Of a stretch of DNA of 64,000 nt, positions 19,199 through 28,380 are shown piece after piece. The stretch lies in assembly GCA_945866125.1 (NCBI GenBank), contig CAMBFZ010000001.1, positions 62,001 to 126,000 on the forward strand. Direction: 5' to 3'. The notes beneath the pieces are model-generated. The model was not told the DNA's origin. It searched no databases and saw only the letters and a program-made list of their open reading frames with translations. This DNA comes from Bordetella parapertussis. Its GTDB lineage: Bacteria > Pseudomonadota > Gammaproteobacteria > Burkholderiales > Burkholderiaceae_D. Every line of letters starts with the position of its first letter. Position 1 is the stretch's first letter. The translations under genes were made by a program, and so were the position numbers.

Positions 19199-20071
19199 AT
19201 GAAAGAACTCGAACAATTTTTAGTGCGCGCCGAAGCCCTGTTGGCGCGCATCGAACCTTTGCTGCCAGCAGCGCCGGCTGCGATCGATTGGGATGCTGCC
19301 CACGCGTTTCGCTGGCGAGTCGGGCGTGATGGTCGCGGCCGCTTGCAGCCGGTGGCGCATGCCGGGCAAATACGGTTGGATGACTTGCACAATATCGGCC
19401 CGCAAAAAGAGCAGATCGAACAAAACACGCTGCAATTCGTGAAGGGTAAGCCGGCCAATAACGTGCTCCTGACGGGCGCGCGCGGGACCGGCAAATCGTC
19501 GCTCATCAAAGCCTGCCTGAACCAGTATGCGCAAGAAGGCCTGCGCCTGATCGAAGTCGAAAAAGAGCATCTGGCCGATCTGCCCGATATCGTCGATCTG
19601 GTTGCCGAGCGTCCCGAGCGGTTTATTATTTTTTGTGACGATCTCTCTTTCGAAGAAGGTGAGAGCGGCTATAAAGCATTGAAAGTAGCGCTCGACGGCA
19701 GTATCGCGGCGCAGTCCGATAATGTCCTTATTTATGCGACCTCCAATCGGCGCCATCTACTGCCGGAGCGCATGTCGGACAATGCCAGCTATACCCATAC
19801 CGACGATGGCGATGTGCATCCGGGTGAAACCGTGGAAGAAAAAATCTCGCTCTCGGAGCGTTTCGGTTTGTGGGTCTCGTTTTACCCGTTTCGGCAGGAT
19901 GATTATCTCGACATCGTGCGCCACTGGTTGCGCCACTTTGGTGTGGATGCCGCGACGCTGCCCGAGGTCGAGCCTGATGCGCTACGCTGGGCTTTGCAGC
20001 GCGGCTCGCGTTCCGGTCGGGTGGCGTGGCAGTTTGCGCGAGACTATGCCGGCAAGCATCCGCAGGCATGA
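19199..20071 (+). CDS. DUF815-family P-loop ATPase
   Basis: The 290-residue protein is an AAA-type ATPase of the DUF815 family, of unknown cellular role. It has Walker A GARGTGKSS at residues 93-101, a Walker B-like IIFCDDLSFE, and a later sensor-like ATSNRRHLLPE. The N-terminal 85 residues are less conserved. It starts 16 bases after argJ, and its stop overlaps the start of the Nudix gene as ATGA, so the three may be cotranscribed. No target can be named from the sequence. Confidence 0.88.
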   Translation: MKELEQFLVRAEALLARIEPLLPAAPAAIDWDAAHAFRWRVGRDGRGRLQPVAHAGQIRLDDLHNIGPQKEQIEQNTLQFVKGKPANNVLLTGARGTGKSSLIKACLNQYAQEGLRLIEVEKEHLADLPDIVDLVAERPERFIIFCDDLSFEEGESGYKALKVALDGSIAAQSDNVLIYATSNRRHLLPERMSDNASYTHTDDGDVHPGETVEEKISLSERFGLWVSFYPFRQDDYLDIVRHWLRHFGVDAATLPEVEPDALRWALQRGSRSGRVAWQFARDYAGKHPQA

Positions 20072-20475
20072 CAGCGCAGGCAGCGCCGATCGATGTCGCC
20101 GTCGGGATCTTGTTGAAGCCCAACGGTGATGTGTTAATGGCCTGTCGCCCCGAGGGAAAGCCCTATGCTGGCTACTGGGAATTCCCGGGCGGTAAAGTTG
20201 AAGCGGGTGAGTCGGTCATCGACGCGCTGAAGCGCGAGTTTGAAGAAGAGATCGGTGTGCGTATTGTGTCGGCTGAGCCTTGGTGTGGTGTTGAGCATGT
20301 GTATGCGCATGCGCATGTGCGGCTGCATTTTTATATCAGTCGCCACTGGCAGGGTGAGCCGCAGTCTTTAGAGGGACAGGCTTTGGCCTGGCAGGGTAGT
20401 GTGGTGGTCACGCCGGTGTTGCCGGCGACGATACCCTTACTGGAGTGGTTGGACCGGATCCGGTTCGGGGCGTGA
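20068..20475 (+). CDS. Nudix hydrolase, MutT-like 8-oxo-dGTPase
   Basis: The 135-residue protein carries a complete Nudix box at residues 42-64, including the catalytic REFEEE core, so it should hydrolyse a nucleoside diphosphate derivative. Length and the segment WEFPGGKVEAGES resemble MutT, which removes 8-oxo-dGTP from the nucleotide pool. The ATG at 20068 overlaps the stop of the ATPase gene; the frame extends further upstream only inside that gene. A MutT role is likely but other Nudix substrates cannot be excluded. Confidence 0.88.
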   Translation: MTAQAAPIDVAVGILLKPNGDVLMACRPEGKPYAGYWEFPGGKVEAGESVIDALKREFEEEIGVRIVSAEPWCGVEHVYAHAHVRLHFYISRHWQGEPQSLEGQALAWQGSVVVTPVLPATIPLLEWLDRIRFGA

Positions 20476-20501
20476 TGATGGAATCTCAATGGGAGAAGGT
20501 C

Positions 20502-21032
20502 ATGATCAAAATAGCGCAAGTACGTTCCCTGCTTTTCATTTTTTTCGCGCTGTCGTTTTGCGCCGGCCCGGCTTATGCCGGCCAATATGGTAATTGGGTG
20601 TCGGGTGTCATGGAGGGTAACGAAGGTTATTTTGCCGCGTCCATCAATGATAGTAATGGCGTCTTCGGGCAGTATTGCTATGCTGAGTCGGACGCCTGCA
20701 TCTGGATACTCGCCACCGATATCGATTGCAAAGAAGAGCGTCGTTATCCGATTTTGGTTAATGCGGATTCTGGCGCTGAGCAACTGGAGATTGTTTGTCG
20801 CAAGCTCGGCAAAACGCCGCGCTATATTTTTATGGATTTCGACAAAATAAATGCCACCATCACGCGCTCGAAATCTTATGTGGGGTTTGCGTTTCCACTG
20901 GAGAGCGGGCTTTTTCAGGTCAACCGATTTTTGCTCGACGGCGCAGATGAGGCGATGAAGGCGATGCACGCCAATTTTCGTACCGGTAAAAAACCCAAAA
21001 AGAACCCCGGGACAAAAAACTATCAGTTGTGA
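20502..21032 (+). CDS. Exported protein of unknown function
   Basis: I do not recognise this 176-residue protein. The ATG at 20502 follows a strong GGGAGAAGG ribosome binding site, and an in-frame ATG at 20475 overlapping the Nudix stop lacks one. The first 26 residues form a signal peptide with a hydrophobic LLFIFFALSF core and a PAYA cleavage site. The mature part has four cysteines (QYCYAESDAC, DIDCKEE, EIVCRK), enough for two disulfides in the periplasm, and a lysine-rich end (KKPKKNPG). It is followed by a terminator shared with the opposite-strand yacG cluster. Confidence 0.8.
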   Translation: MIKIAQVRSLLFIFFALSFCAGPAYAGQYGNWVSGVMEGNEGYFAASINDSNGVFGQYCYAESDACIWILATDIDCKEERRYPILVNADSGAEQLEIVCRKLGKTPRYIFMDFDKINATITRSKSYVGFAFPLESGLFQVNRFLLDGADEAMKAMHANFRTGKKPKKNPGTKNYQL

Positions 21033-21121
21033 TGCGTTTGCCAGGCAGATGATGCCGGTTTGTTGCAGGCGGAGCGAGCTGTGAATGTGCCACATTCGCG
21101 CGCCACAACCGCCGCTTAAAA

Positions 21122-21150
21122 AAAATGCGCCCACAAAGTGGACGCATTTT
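21122..21150. terminator. Bidirectional terminator between the exported-protein gene and yacG
   Basis: AAAATGCGCCCAC and GTGGACGCATTTT form a 13-base stem with one mismatch and an AAA loop, followed by more T. Flanking A and T runs allow it to work on both strands for the convergent genes. Confidence 0.85.
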
Positions 21151-21167
21151 TTAATTCAACCCCGTAG

Positions 21168-21347
21168 TCAGGCCCCTTCCGGATCCTCATCCTCTACCGG
21201 TAGCGCGCCCGGAATGACGTATTTTTCTTCGGCCCACGCGCCAAGGTCAATCTGCTTGCAGCGATCGGAACAAAACGGACGATATTTATTGGTATCGAGC
21301 CATTCCACTTTTTTGCCGCAGGTCGGGCAATCAACAATCGCAGCCAT
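21168..21347 (-). CDS. yacG: DNA gyrase inhibitor / zinc protein YacG
   Basis: This 59-residue protein is short enough to be missed easily. It begins MAAIVDCPTCGKKVEWL and continues with PFCSDRCKQIDLGAWAEE, so it has the four zinc-binding cysteines of YacG in the usual spacing (CPTC and CSDRC). In E. coli YacG binds GyrB and blocks DNA binding by gyrase. The C-terminus is acidic. It starts 14 bases after the zapD stop and follows zapD and coaE, the conserved yacG-zapD-coaE set. Confidence 0.93.
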   Translation of the reverse strand: MAAIVDCPTCGKKVEWLDTNKYRPFCSDRCKQIDLGAWAEEKYVIPGALPVEDEDPEGA

Positions 21348-21361
21348 CGTTTCAGCTGCAA

Positions 21362-22117
21362 TCAGAAATTACAGAGCGTGAGCTCAAACGGGACATCGAC
21401 ATCAAAGGCTTTGGGCTTCAAATCGCCGCCCTGGCTGGTGAAGCGTATCCAGAGCACGTATTTGTTGGCGGAGATCTCCGGGATGGCGCCGAGCCGGTCG
21501 TCGAGGGCGACCCGCAGCATCTGGTAGGTGCGGCCTTGCAGCATTTGCTGAAAGCTGCCGGCGATGGCCACGATCTGGGTGGCACGGCCGGATTCGCGCA
21601 GCAGCCGCAGAATGATGGTGATGGCGCTAAACAGCGGCTCAAGCGGCGCAAACCAGGTCATGATGTCAGCGCGGCGCTGCTCGGCCGATGCTTGCTGCCA
21701 CGCATAATACGAGGGCAGATCAAACTCGCACGCCCCGCCGGGGATGATGGTGCGGCCGCGGATACTCATCAACCACTCGTTGTCGCGAATGTGCTGGCCG
21801 GTTTTGCCTTGCATCGCAATGAGCGCGCTGCTGGTTTTTTCGATGTCGGCCAAAATGGCGTCAAGTCTGCTGCTCTCGACATTGGGATTGGATTTGAAGC
21901 CAATCAGGGTTTGCTTTTGACGTTCCAATTCTTGCAACAAATCGGATTTGAGGTCGGCGCGACCGGCGACTTCGAGCATCTCATAAATCGTGGTCAACGC
22001 GACATGATGCTGCAGCGGGTGATCCTGCGAAACGAAGAAGCAGAATTTCTCGTAAAGGTCTTCCAGCCGCAGCATGGTGCGAATACGCTCGTTGAAAGGG
22101 TATTCGTAAACGATCAA
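21362..22117 (-). CDS. zapD: Cell division protein ZapD (DUF1342)
   Basis: ZapD cross-links FtsZ filaments and stabilises the Z ring. The 251-residue protein matches the family from the N-terminal segment YEYPFNERIRTMLRLE to the C-terminal VPFELTLCNF. The start codon is TTG at 22117, preceded at good distance by AGAGGA; the next in-frame ATG would remove the conserved N-terminal segment. It sits between coaE and yacG. About 100 bases separate it from coaE, with no other gene there. Confidence 0.93.
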   Translation of the reverse strand: MIVYEYPFNERIRTMLRLEDLYEKFCFFVSQDHPLQHHVALTTIYEMLEVAGRADLKSDLLQELERQKQTLIGFKSNPNVESSRLDAILADIEKTSSALIAMQGKTGQHIRDNEWLMSIRGRTIIPGGACEFDLPSYYAWQQASAEQRRADIMTWFAPLEPLFSAITIILRLLRESGRATQIVAIAGSFQQMLQGRTYQMLRVALDDRLGAIPEISANKYVLWIRFTSQGGDLKPKAFDVDVPFELTLCNF

Positions 22118-22221
22118 AGCGGAAGTCCTCTATAGGTTGGCCTGAAAATAACTTGTGTGATTCTGACCGATGCGCCAGGAAAATACAAACGTCTTGCTCG
22201 CTTTGAGGCAAATTTCTTCGC

Positions 22222-22851
22222 TTATTTTTTTGCGGCGAGCGTCAAATACAAATTATGCAAGCGTGCGACCTCGGCTTCGACGGCTTCTTTGTCTTTGTCA
22301 TTGGTAATGATATCGTCGGCCACCGCCAGTCTTGCGGCACGCGTGGCTTGTGTCTTCATGATCGCTTCCACCTGCGCCTGCGTGAGCTGACTGCGTTGCA
22401 TCACGCGCGCGCGTTGCACGGCTTCGCTGCAATCAACGACGACGATACGGTTCACCCGGTCGCGCCATTTGCCCGACTCCACCAGCAGGGGCACAACATA
22501 AATCAGGTAAGGTCCGCTGGCCGTTACAGCGGCAGCGGCGGTCTCGCGCCCGATCAAGGGGTGCAGTATGGCTTCGAGTTGACGCCGCGCAGCCGGATCA
22601 CCAAATACTTTTTCCCGCATCGCGGCGCGGTTTAGCGCGCCGTCGGCCGTCAGAAACGCGTCGCCGAATGTGGCCTGAATCGCTGGCATTGCCGCGCCGC
22701 CCGGTGCTGTCAGCGCATGGGCAATGAGGTCCGTGTCGATCACGCTGGCGCCGTGCCGCGCAAATAAATCGGCGACCAGCGACTTGCCGCTACCAATGCC
22801 ACCGGTCAGTCCGATCGAGAATTTGTTAAGAGAGCCGGCGCCGCCTGTCAT
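22222..22851 (-). CDS. coaE: Dephospho-CoA kinase CoaE
   Basis: CoaE phosphorylates dephospho-CoA, the last step of coenzyme A synthesis. The protein of 209 residues has the P-loop GLTGGIGSGKS near residue 15, the DTDLIAH segment and the lid region with HPLIGRET. I use the ATG at 22851; a GTG three bases upstream is in frame but less likely. The gene starts nine bases after the pilD stop, as in many proteobacteria where coaE ends the pilBCD operon. Confidence 0.95.
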   Translation of the reverse strand: MTGGAGSLNKFSIGLTGGIGSGKSLVADLFARHGASVIDTDLIAHALTAPGGAAMPAIQATFGDAFLTADGALNRAAMREKVFGDPAARRQLEAILHPLIGRETAAAAVTASGPYLIYVVPLLVESGKWRDRVNRIVVVDCSEAVQRARVMQRSQLTQAQVEAIMKTQATRAARLAVADDIITNDKDKEAVEAEVARLHNLYLTLAAKK

Positions 22852-22860
22852 CACGAGGCC

Positions 22861-23745
22861 TTACGAGAGATTGCCTAGATACAGCTTGAGCAGTGCCTCA
22901 CCGTAGAGCAAGGCGACCAGACCGGCCAAGGCCAGGAAGGGGCCAAATGGGATCGGCTTGTCACGATGATGTCCGCGCAGCAGGATCAGTAGTAGGCCAA
23001 CAATGGCGCCGATGGCTGACGATAGCAGCACAATCAGCGGCAGCATGGTCCAGCCTAGCCAGGCACCGAGGGCGGCCAGCAGTTTGAAGTCGCCATACCC
23101 GATGCCCTCTTTGCCGGTGGCCAGGCGAAATAACCAGAACACGCACCACAGCGACAAATAGCCGGCGGCGGCGCCGATGACGGCGTCGGTCAACGGCACG
23201 AAGGTGCCATTGAGATTGAGTAGCAGCCCCATCCAGAGCAGCGGCAAGCTCAGGTCGTCGGGCAGTATTTGGGTGTCGATATCGATGAAGGTCAGGGCAA
23301 TGAGCATCCAGACTAGCACCAACGCCGCCAGCCCCTGCAAGCTGCTGCCAAGCTGCCACACCACCAGCGCGGAGAGCGCTGCTGTAAGCAGCTCGACAGC
23401 GGGGTAGCGCGGTGAGATCGGCGCGCGGCATTCGCTACAGCGCCCGCGCAGCCACAGGTAGCTCACTACCGGAATGTTTTCCATGGCGCTGAGCTGATGG
23501 CCGCAGGCCGGGCAGGCCGAGCGTGGGGCGAGGAGATTGTAGCGATCGGCGTGGGGCGGCGGCTCGTCGTTTTCCATTGCCATGTAATTATCGGATTCGC
23601 GTTGCATCATTTGCGGAATCCGATGGATGACGACATTGAGAAAGCTGCCGACAACCAGCCCAATGAGCGCCCAGACAATAGCTGCGGCCGGGTTTGCCGC
23701 CGGTGCGACCAACAAGGATTGCAGTGCGTCGAGGGTCTCGTTCAT
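22861..23745 (-). CDS. pilD: Prepilin peptidase / N-methyltransferase PilD
   Basis: PilD is an inner-membrane aspartyl protease that cuts and N-methylates type IV prepilins and type II pseudopilins. The 294-residue protein has two CxxC pairs, C78/C81 and C103/C106, that bind zinc in the methylase domain. The catalytic aspartates lie in the DIDTQILPD segment (near 155-163) and in GYGDFKLLA. Several membrane helices fill the rest. Its start overlaps the pilC stop by one base. Confidence 0.96.
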   Translation of the reverse strand: MNETLDALQSLLVAPAANPAAAIVWALIGLVVGSFLNVVIHRIPQMMQRESDNYMAMENDEPPPHADRYNLLAPRSACPACGHQLSAMENIPVVSYLWLRGRCSECRAPISPRYPAVELLTAALSALVVWQLGSSLQGLAALVLVWMLIALTFIDIDTQILPDDLSLPLLWMGLLLNLNGTFVPLTDAVIGAAAGYLSLWCVFWLFRLATGKEGIGYGDFKLLAALGAWLGWTMLPLIVLLSSAIGAIVGLLLILLRGHHRDKPIPFGPFLALAGLVALLYGEALLKLYLGNLS

Positions 23746-24974
23746 CAGACCACCGAGCCGAGCTTAAAGATGGGCAGATACATCGCAATGACCAGTCCAC
23801 CAATCAGCACACCCAGTATCACCATGATGGCTGGTTCCATTAGCGAAGACAGCGAGGCGACGGCGTCATCGACTTCGTCTTCGTAAAATTCGGCGACCTT
23901 ACCCAGCATGTCGTCGAGTGCACCCGATTCTTCGCCGATGGCGACCATCTGCGTCACCATGGAAGGGAATACCTGTGTGTTTTGCATCGCTGTCATCAGA
24001 CTCGTGCCGCTATTGACTGCGGCGGCTATTTTGCGTGTGGCCTCATGGTACACCGCATTGCCGGCTGCGCCGCCGACCGAGTCGAGTGACTCGACCAGGG
24101 GCACGCCGGCGGCAAACATGGTCGCAAGGGTGCGGGTCCAGCGGGCAATGACGGCTTTGCGCACGACGCTGCCAAAGATGGGTAGTTTTAGTAGCAGCCG
24201 GTCGGTGCCCGCTTGCATGGCCGGCGAGCGTTTCCAGGCGCGCACAAACAGACTACTGCTGATGGCCGCCACGCCGACAACGCCATACCAGTAGGCGACA
24301 AACTGGTCAGAGAACCAGATGACGATTTGGGTTGGCATTGGCAGCTCGGCGCCGAAGCTGGAAAACACGCTCTTGAATGCCGGCACCACCCAGACCATGA
24401 TGACGGCCGTCACGATGAAGGCGACGGCAAGAATGGCGACCGGATAAAACAGGGCTGAGCGAATCTTGCCTTTGATGGCCAGCGTTTTTTCTTTGTAGGT
24501 CGCCAGGCGGGCGAGCAATGTTTCGAGGATGCCGGCTTGCTCACCGGCGGCCACCAGATTACAGAACAGCGCATCGAAATACTGCGGGTAACGTCGAAAC
24601 GCCTGATTGAGACTGGTGCCCGTCTCAACGTCGGCGCGAATGTCTTGCAGCAGTCGCGATACGGCCGCGTTGGCGTGTCCGCGCGCGACGATGTCAAAGC
24701 TCTGGAGCAGCGGTACACCGGCCTTGAGCATAGTGGCGAGCTGGCGGGTAAAAAAACAGATGTCTTTTTCGGTAATTTTTTTGCCGCTGGCAAAGCGCTT
24801 TTTTTTGACCTGGCCGACGCTGATACCCTGCCGCCGCAGGGCAACTGCAACGCTGGCCACGCCGCTGGCGCGCAGCTCGCCTTGCACCGGCCGGCCATTT
24901 TTGTCTTTGCCTTCCCAGGAAAAAATTGATTCGTTATTACCTGAAGCGGTTCGCGCCGGCGTGACTGTCGCCAT
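23745..24974 (-). CDS. pilC: Type IV pilus inner-membrane platform protein PilC
   Basis: PilC is the polytopic platform on which the pilus motor acts. The 409-residue protein has two copies of the T2SSF domain, visible as FTRQLATMLKAGVPLLQSFD in the first and RTLATMFAAGVPLVESLD in the second, each followed by membrane helices. The start at 24974 is preceded by GGGAG. It lies between pilB and pilD with a one-base overlap at pilD. No pilin gene is seen nearby. Confidence 0.95.
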   Translation of the reverse strand: MATVTPARTASGNNESIFSWEGKDKNGRPVQGELRASGVASVAVALRRQGISVGQVKKKRFASGKKITEKDICFFTRQLATMLKAGVPLLQSFDIVARGHANAAVSRLLQDIRADVETGTSLNQAFRRYPQYFDALFCNLVAAGEQAGILETLLARLATYKEKTLAIKGKIRSALFYPVAILAVAFIVTAVIMVWVVPAFKSVFSSFGAELPMPTQIVIWFSDQFVAYWYGVVGVAAISSSLFVRAWKRSPAMQAGTDRLLLKLPIFGSVVRKAVIARWTRTLATMFAAGVPLVESLDSVGGAAGNAVYHEATRKIAAAVNSGTSLMTAMQNTQVFPSMVTQMVAIGEESGALDDMLGKVAEFYEDEVDDAVASLSSLMEPAIMVILGVLIGGLVIAMYLPIFKLGSVV

Positions 24975-24988
24975 GATGTGCTCCCTGA

Positions 24989-26722
24989 TTAGTGGTTGGT
25001 ACAGCTGAGGACTTCTTCTAGACTAGTGAGACCTTGTCTGACTTTCAGTAAGCCAGATTGACGTAGCGTCTTGACCCCGTCACGCCGTGACTGCGCTTCG
25101 ATGTCGAGCGCGCTACCGTGGCTAAGGATGATTTTTTCGATCGCCTCGGTGATGGGCATGACTTGATAAATGCCGACCCGGCCTTTGTAGCCACTGTCGC
25201 TGCAGTGCTCGCACCCTTTGGGTTGATACGGCGTCCAGCTGCCATCCAGATCGGTTTCGCTATAGCCTGCTTCGAGCAGGGTGTCGCGCGGCAGGGTGAC
25301 GGCGACCTTGCATCGGCACAGGCGGCGCGCTAGTCTTTGTGCGGTAATGAGGTTGACTGCCGAGGCGACGTTGAAGGGCGCCACACCCATGTTGAGTAAT
25401 CGTGTCAATGTGGCCGGCGCATCGTTGGTATGCAAGGTGGAAAAGACCATGTGTCCGGTCTGGGCAGCTTTGATGGCAATATCGGCGGTGTCCAGATCAC
25501 GAATCTCGCCGACCATGATGATGTCCGGGTCTTGTCGCAGAAAGGCTTTTAAGGCGACCGGAAAATTCATCCCGGCGCGGTCATTGATGCTGACTTGATT
25601 CACGCCGGGCAGGTTGATTTCGACCGGGTCTTCGGCGGTTGCAATGTTGATGCCGGGCTGATTCAATAGGTTGAGGCAGGTGTAGAGCGACACCGTTTTG
25701 CCGGACCCTGTCGGGCCGGTGACGAGCACCATGCCGTAGGGGCGCTGGATGGCAGCCAGCAGCGTGGCTTTTTGCTCGGGCTCATAGCCCAAGGCATCAA
25801 TGCCGAGCTGGGCCTGACTGCCATCGAGTATGCGCATGACGATTTTTTCGCCAAACAAAGTGGGTAGGGTGGAGACCCGGAAATCGATGCTCCGGCTACT
25901 GGACACGGCGAGCTTCATGCGACCATCTTGCGGCACGCGTTTTTCGGCAATATCCAGGCGCGAGATGACTTTGATGCGCGAGGCGAGTTTGTCTTTGATG
26001 GCTAAAGGCGGCTGCGCAATTTCGCGTAACACGCCATCGATCCGGAAGCGGATTCGGTAAAATTTTTCAAACGGTTCGAAGTGCAGGTCGGACGCGCCCA
26101 TGTTGATGGCATCGGTGAGTATTTTTTGTAAAAAACGCACTACTGGTGCATCATCAATTTCACTGCTGCCGGTGTCGCTCGCACCGGCAGTGGTCGCCTC
26201 ATCAACCAAGGCAATGCTGTCGAGATCGTCACCGATCAAGTCGGATAAATTTTGCTCGACGCTTTGTCCAAGCTGGCCGATCAGTTCGAGTAGTTGCGGT
26301 TGCGCTACCACCACCGGCTCGACCGCAAAGCCGGTCTGGAATTTAACCTGATCAAGTGCCTCGGTTTGCGACGGATCAGCAATACCGACGGCGAGCTTGT
26401 TGCCACGTTTGGAGAGAATGACGATGCGCTGCGTCTGCATCAAACGCGCATCAATGATTTTTTCTGGCAGTGATTGCGGATTCAGCGCAGAGAGATCAAA
26501 CAACGGACAGGCAAAGGTGTGGGAGCAGAATTGGGCTAGCTCCATCGCATCGATCAAACGACTTTTAAGCAGGGCGTCGATGAACGGAATTTTTTCTGCA
26601 GCACTGCTACGGTTGAGGGTGTCGAGTTGTTCCATGCTGAGGCGGCCGGCTTGCCGCAGTGCGCGTGACAAACCGGAAGCAGAGGCAGGCGCAGTGGCAG
26701 GTGAGGTAATGGGTGGCAGCAT
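24989..26722 (-). CDS. pilB: Type IV pilus assembly ATPase PilB
   Basis: PilB is the cytoplasmic hexameric ATPase that drives pilus extension. The 577-residue protein has an N-terminal MshEN-type region, Walker A GPTGSGKT at residues 336-343, the Walker B segment QDPDIIMVGEIRD at 398-410, and paired cysteines (CRCK and CEHCSDSG) of the C-terminal zinc site. It is the first gene of the pilB-pilC-pilD-coaE-zapD-yacG run. The 244 bases upstream contain no gene, and I found no clear ribosome binding site. Confidence 0.95.
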   Translation of the reverse strand: MLPPITSPATAPASASGLSRALRQAGRLSMEQLDTLNRSSAAEKIPFIDALLKSRLIDAMELAQFCSHTFACPLFDLSALNPQSLPEKIIDARLMQTQRIVILSKRGNKLAVGIADPSQTEALDQVKFQTGFAVEPVVVAQPQLLELIGQLGQSVEQNLSDLIGDDLDSIALVDEATTAGASDTGSSEIDDAPVVRFLQKILTDAINMGASDLHFEPFEKFYRIRFRIDGVLREIAQPPLAIKDKLASRIKVISRLDIAEKRVPQDGRMKLAVSSSRSIDFRVSTLPTLFGEKIVMRILDGSQAQLGIDALGYEPEQKATLLAAIQRPYGMVLVTGPTGSGKTVSLYTCLNLLNQPGINIATAEDPVEINLPGVNQVSINDRAGMNFPVALKAFLRQDPDIIMVGEIRDLDTADIAIKAAQTGHMVFSTLHTNDAPATLTRLLNMGVAPFNVASAVNLITAQRLARRLCRCKVAVTLPRDTLLEAGYSETDLDGSWTPYQPKGCEHCSDSGYKGRVGIYQVMPITEAIEKIILSHGSALDIEAQSRRDGVKTLRQSGLLKVRQGLTSLEEVLSCTNH

Positions 26723-26966
26723 GATCAGAAAGGCGTACGGATTTTATGAGGGAATGCAAAGCGACGGGGTCTCAACGGCGTGCAGACGGCGACGCACGCA
26801 GCGTGCGCGTAAAAATACCGTTGTAACGCAGCCACGGGTGGTTACGCTCTGCCGTGCGCGCCGTAGTGGGTAAACAGGGGGTTGGCGGGGGATGGGTTGA
26901 TGCGAAGTCGCAACAGTATTGGTGTGCTGCAGGGGTAATGCGGTTTACGTGGCACTGCCGTGCGGA

Positions 26967-28241
26967 TTATTTTGCCCGAAACAGCTTCACGGTTTTGATC
27001 GATTGATTTTGTACCTGCACGATCTCGATCACGCAATCCCCGATTTTTACGCTGACACTGGCCTCGGGAATATCCTGCAAGATTTCAAGCAGCAGGCCGT
27101 TGAGGGTCTTGGGACCGTCCAGTGGAAAATCGAGCGAGAGTCGCTTGTTGATGTCGCGCAGCGAGGTACTGCCTTCGAGTAAGCATTCTCCCTGTTTGTC
27201 CCAGCTGAACTGATCAGCACGATTGGCGCCGGGTGTCGAGGTGGTGAACTCGCCAACCATTTCTTCGATGATGTCGTCGAGCGTGACCAAGCCTTGTAGC
27301 TCGCCGTATTCATCGACGATGACGCCGAGTCTTTCATGATTTTCCTGAAAATACTGGAGCTGCGTAAACAGGTCAGTCTCAGCCGGAATGAAATAAGGTG
27401 TAGTGAGTAGTGCCCGAAAATGTTCGGTCGTGAGTTCGTCTTCCTGCGTGAGCAGTGCCATCGCTTTGCGCACATGCAGGATGCCGATAATTTGATTGAT
27501 CTCGCCATCATGGACCAGCAATTTGTTGTGGTAGCAGGTGGCGAGTTGATGCTTGATTTCTTCAACGGGCACGGACAAATTGAGCGATTCGATCTGCGCG
27601 CGCGGCGTCATCACGTCTTCGACTGTGACGCGTTCGAGATCAAACAAATTAAGCAAAATACTTTTGTGTTTGAGCGGAATAAAATTGCCGCCTTCGAGCA
27701 CCATTGAGCGCAATTCTTCGGGCGAGATGCGCTGGTCACGGGCGTTACTACCGGTTTTGATGCGCATGATTTTGAGCAGTGCGCGCACAAACAGATTAAC
27801 AAACCAGATGACTGGTTTGCCCAGCGCCATCAAGGGCTTGATCACAAATGACGCCGGCAATGCAATACGCTCGGGATACGTGGCGCCGATGACTTTAGGC
27901 GTGATTTCCGCAAACACGATTAGCAAAAATGCCACCACACCGGTGGCGACGGTGATGACGGTCTCGTTGTTGCCGAAGGCGGAGATCGCTAGTGCGGTGA
28001 TGAGCGCAGTAGCCATTGCATTAATCAAGGTATTGGCAATCAGGATCAGCGAGAGCATACGATCGGTATGGTCGAGCAGCCACAGCGTGGTCTGAGCCAG
28101 TCGCGAGCCGCGCCGGGCCAGATGCTTGACGCGATGCCGGTTCAGCGCCATCAGCGCGGTCTCGGAGATCGAAAAGAATGCAGAAAAGCAGATTAGCGCA
28201 AAGAGCGCCAGGAGTTGCACCCACAAGGGTACGGTATCCAT
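26967..28241 (-). CDS. CNNM/CorC-HlyC family membrane protein
   Basis: The 424-residue protein has the layout of the CNNM-CorC family: an N-terminal DUF21 membrane domain of three to four helices (residues about 5-150), two CBS domains (about 205-335) with the segment VEDVMTPRAQIESL, and a C-terminal CorC_HlyC domain. Family members have been linked to magnesium and cobalt efflux and to resistance, but the substrate here is unknown. Its ATG has a GGTGA site upstream. It precedes pilB on the same strand with a 244-base gap, so it is probably a separate unit. Confidence 0.88.
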   Translation of the reverse strand: MDTVPLWVQLLALFALICFSAFFSISETALMALNRHRVKHLARRGSRLAQTTLWLLDHTDRMLSLILIANTLINAMATALITALAISAFGNNETVITVATGVVAFLLIVFAEITPKVIGATYPERIALPASFVIKPLMALGKPVIWFVNLFVRALLKIMRIKTGSNARDQRISPEELRSMVLEGGNFIPLKHKSILLNLFDLERVTVEDVMTPRAQIESLNLSVPVEEIKHQLATCYHNKLLVHDGEINQIIGILHVRKAMALLTQEDELTTEHFRALLTTPYFIPAETDLFTQLQYFQENHERLGVIVDEYGELQGLVTLDDIIEEMVGEFTTSTPGANRADQFSWDKQGECLLEGSTSLRDINKRLSLDFPLDGPKTLNGLLLEILQDIPEASVSVKIGDCVIEIVQVQNQSIKTVKLFRAK

Positions 28242-28380
28242 TGGTCACCGTAAAAAGTTGTCTACAACAGGATGGGTCGGCACTGCGCCTACGCAGGAAA
28301 AAAACTGGTAGAACGCGTTGACAGGCTTATATCGCGGCTCAGTATAACGCATGCCGTTTTATCGCTCAGCGCTCCTGCCC

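Noticed and set aside
26723..26966. A gene in the gap between the CorC-like gene and pilB
   Set aside because: Only a short frame overlapping the CorC-like gene is open; there is no start signal or recognisable domain.
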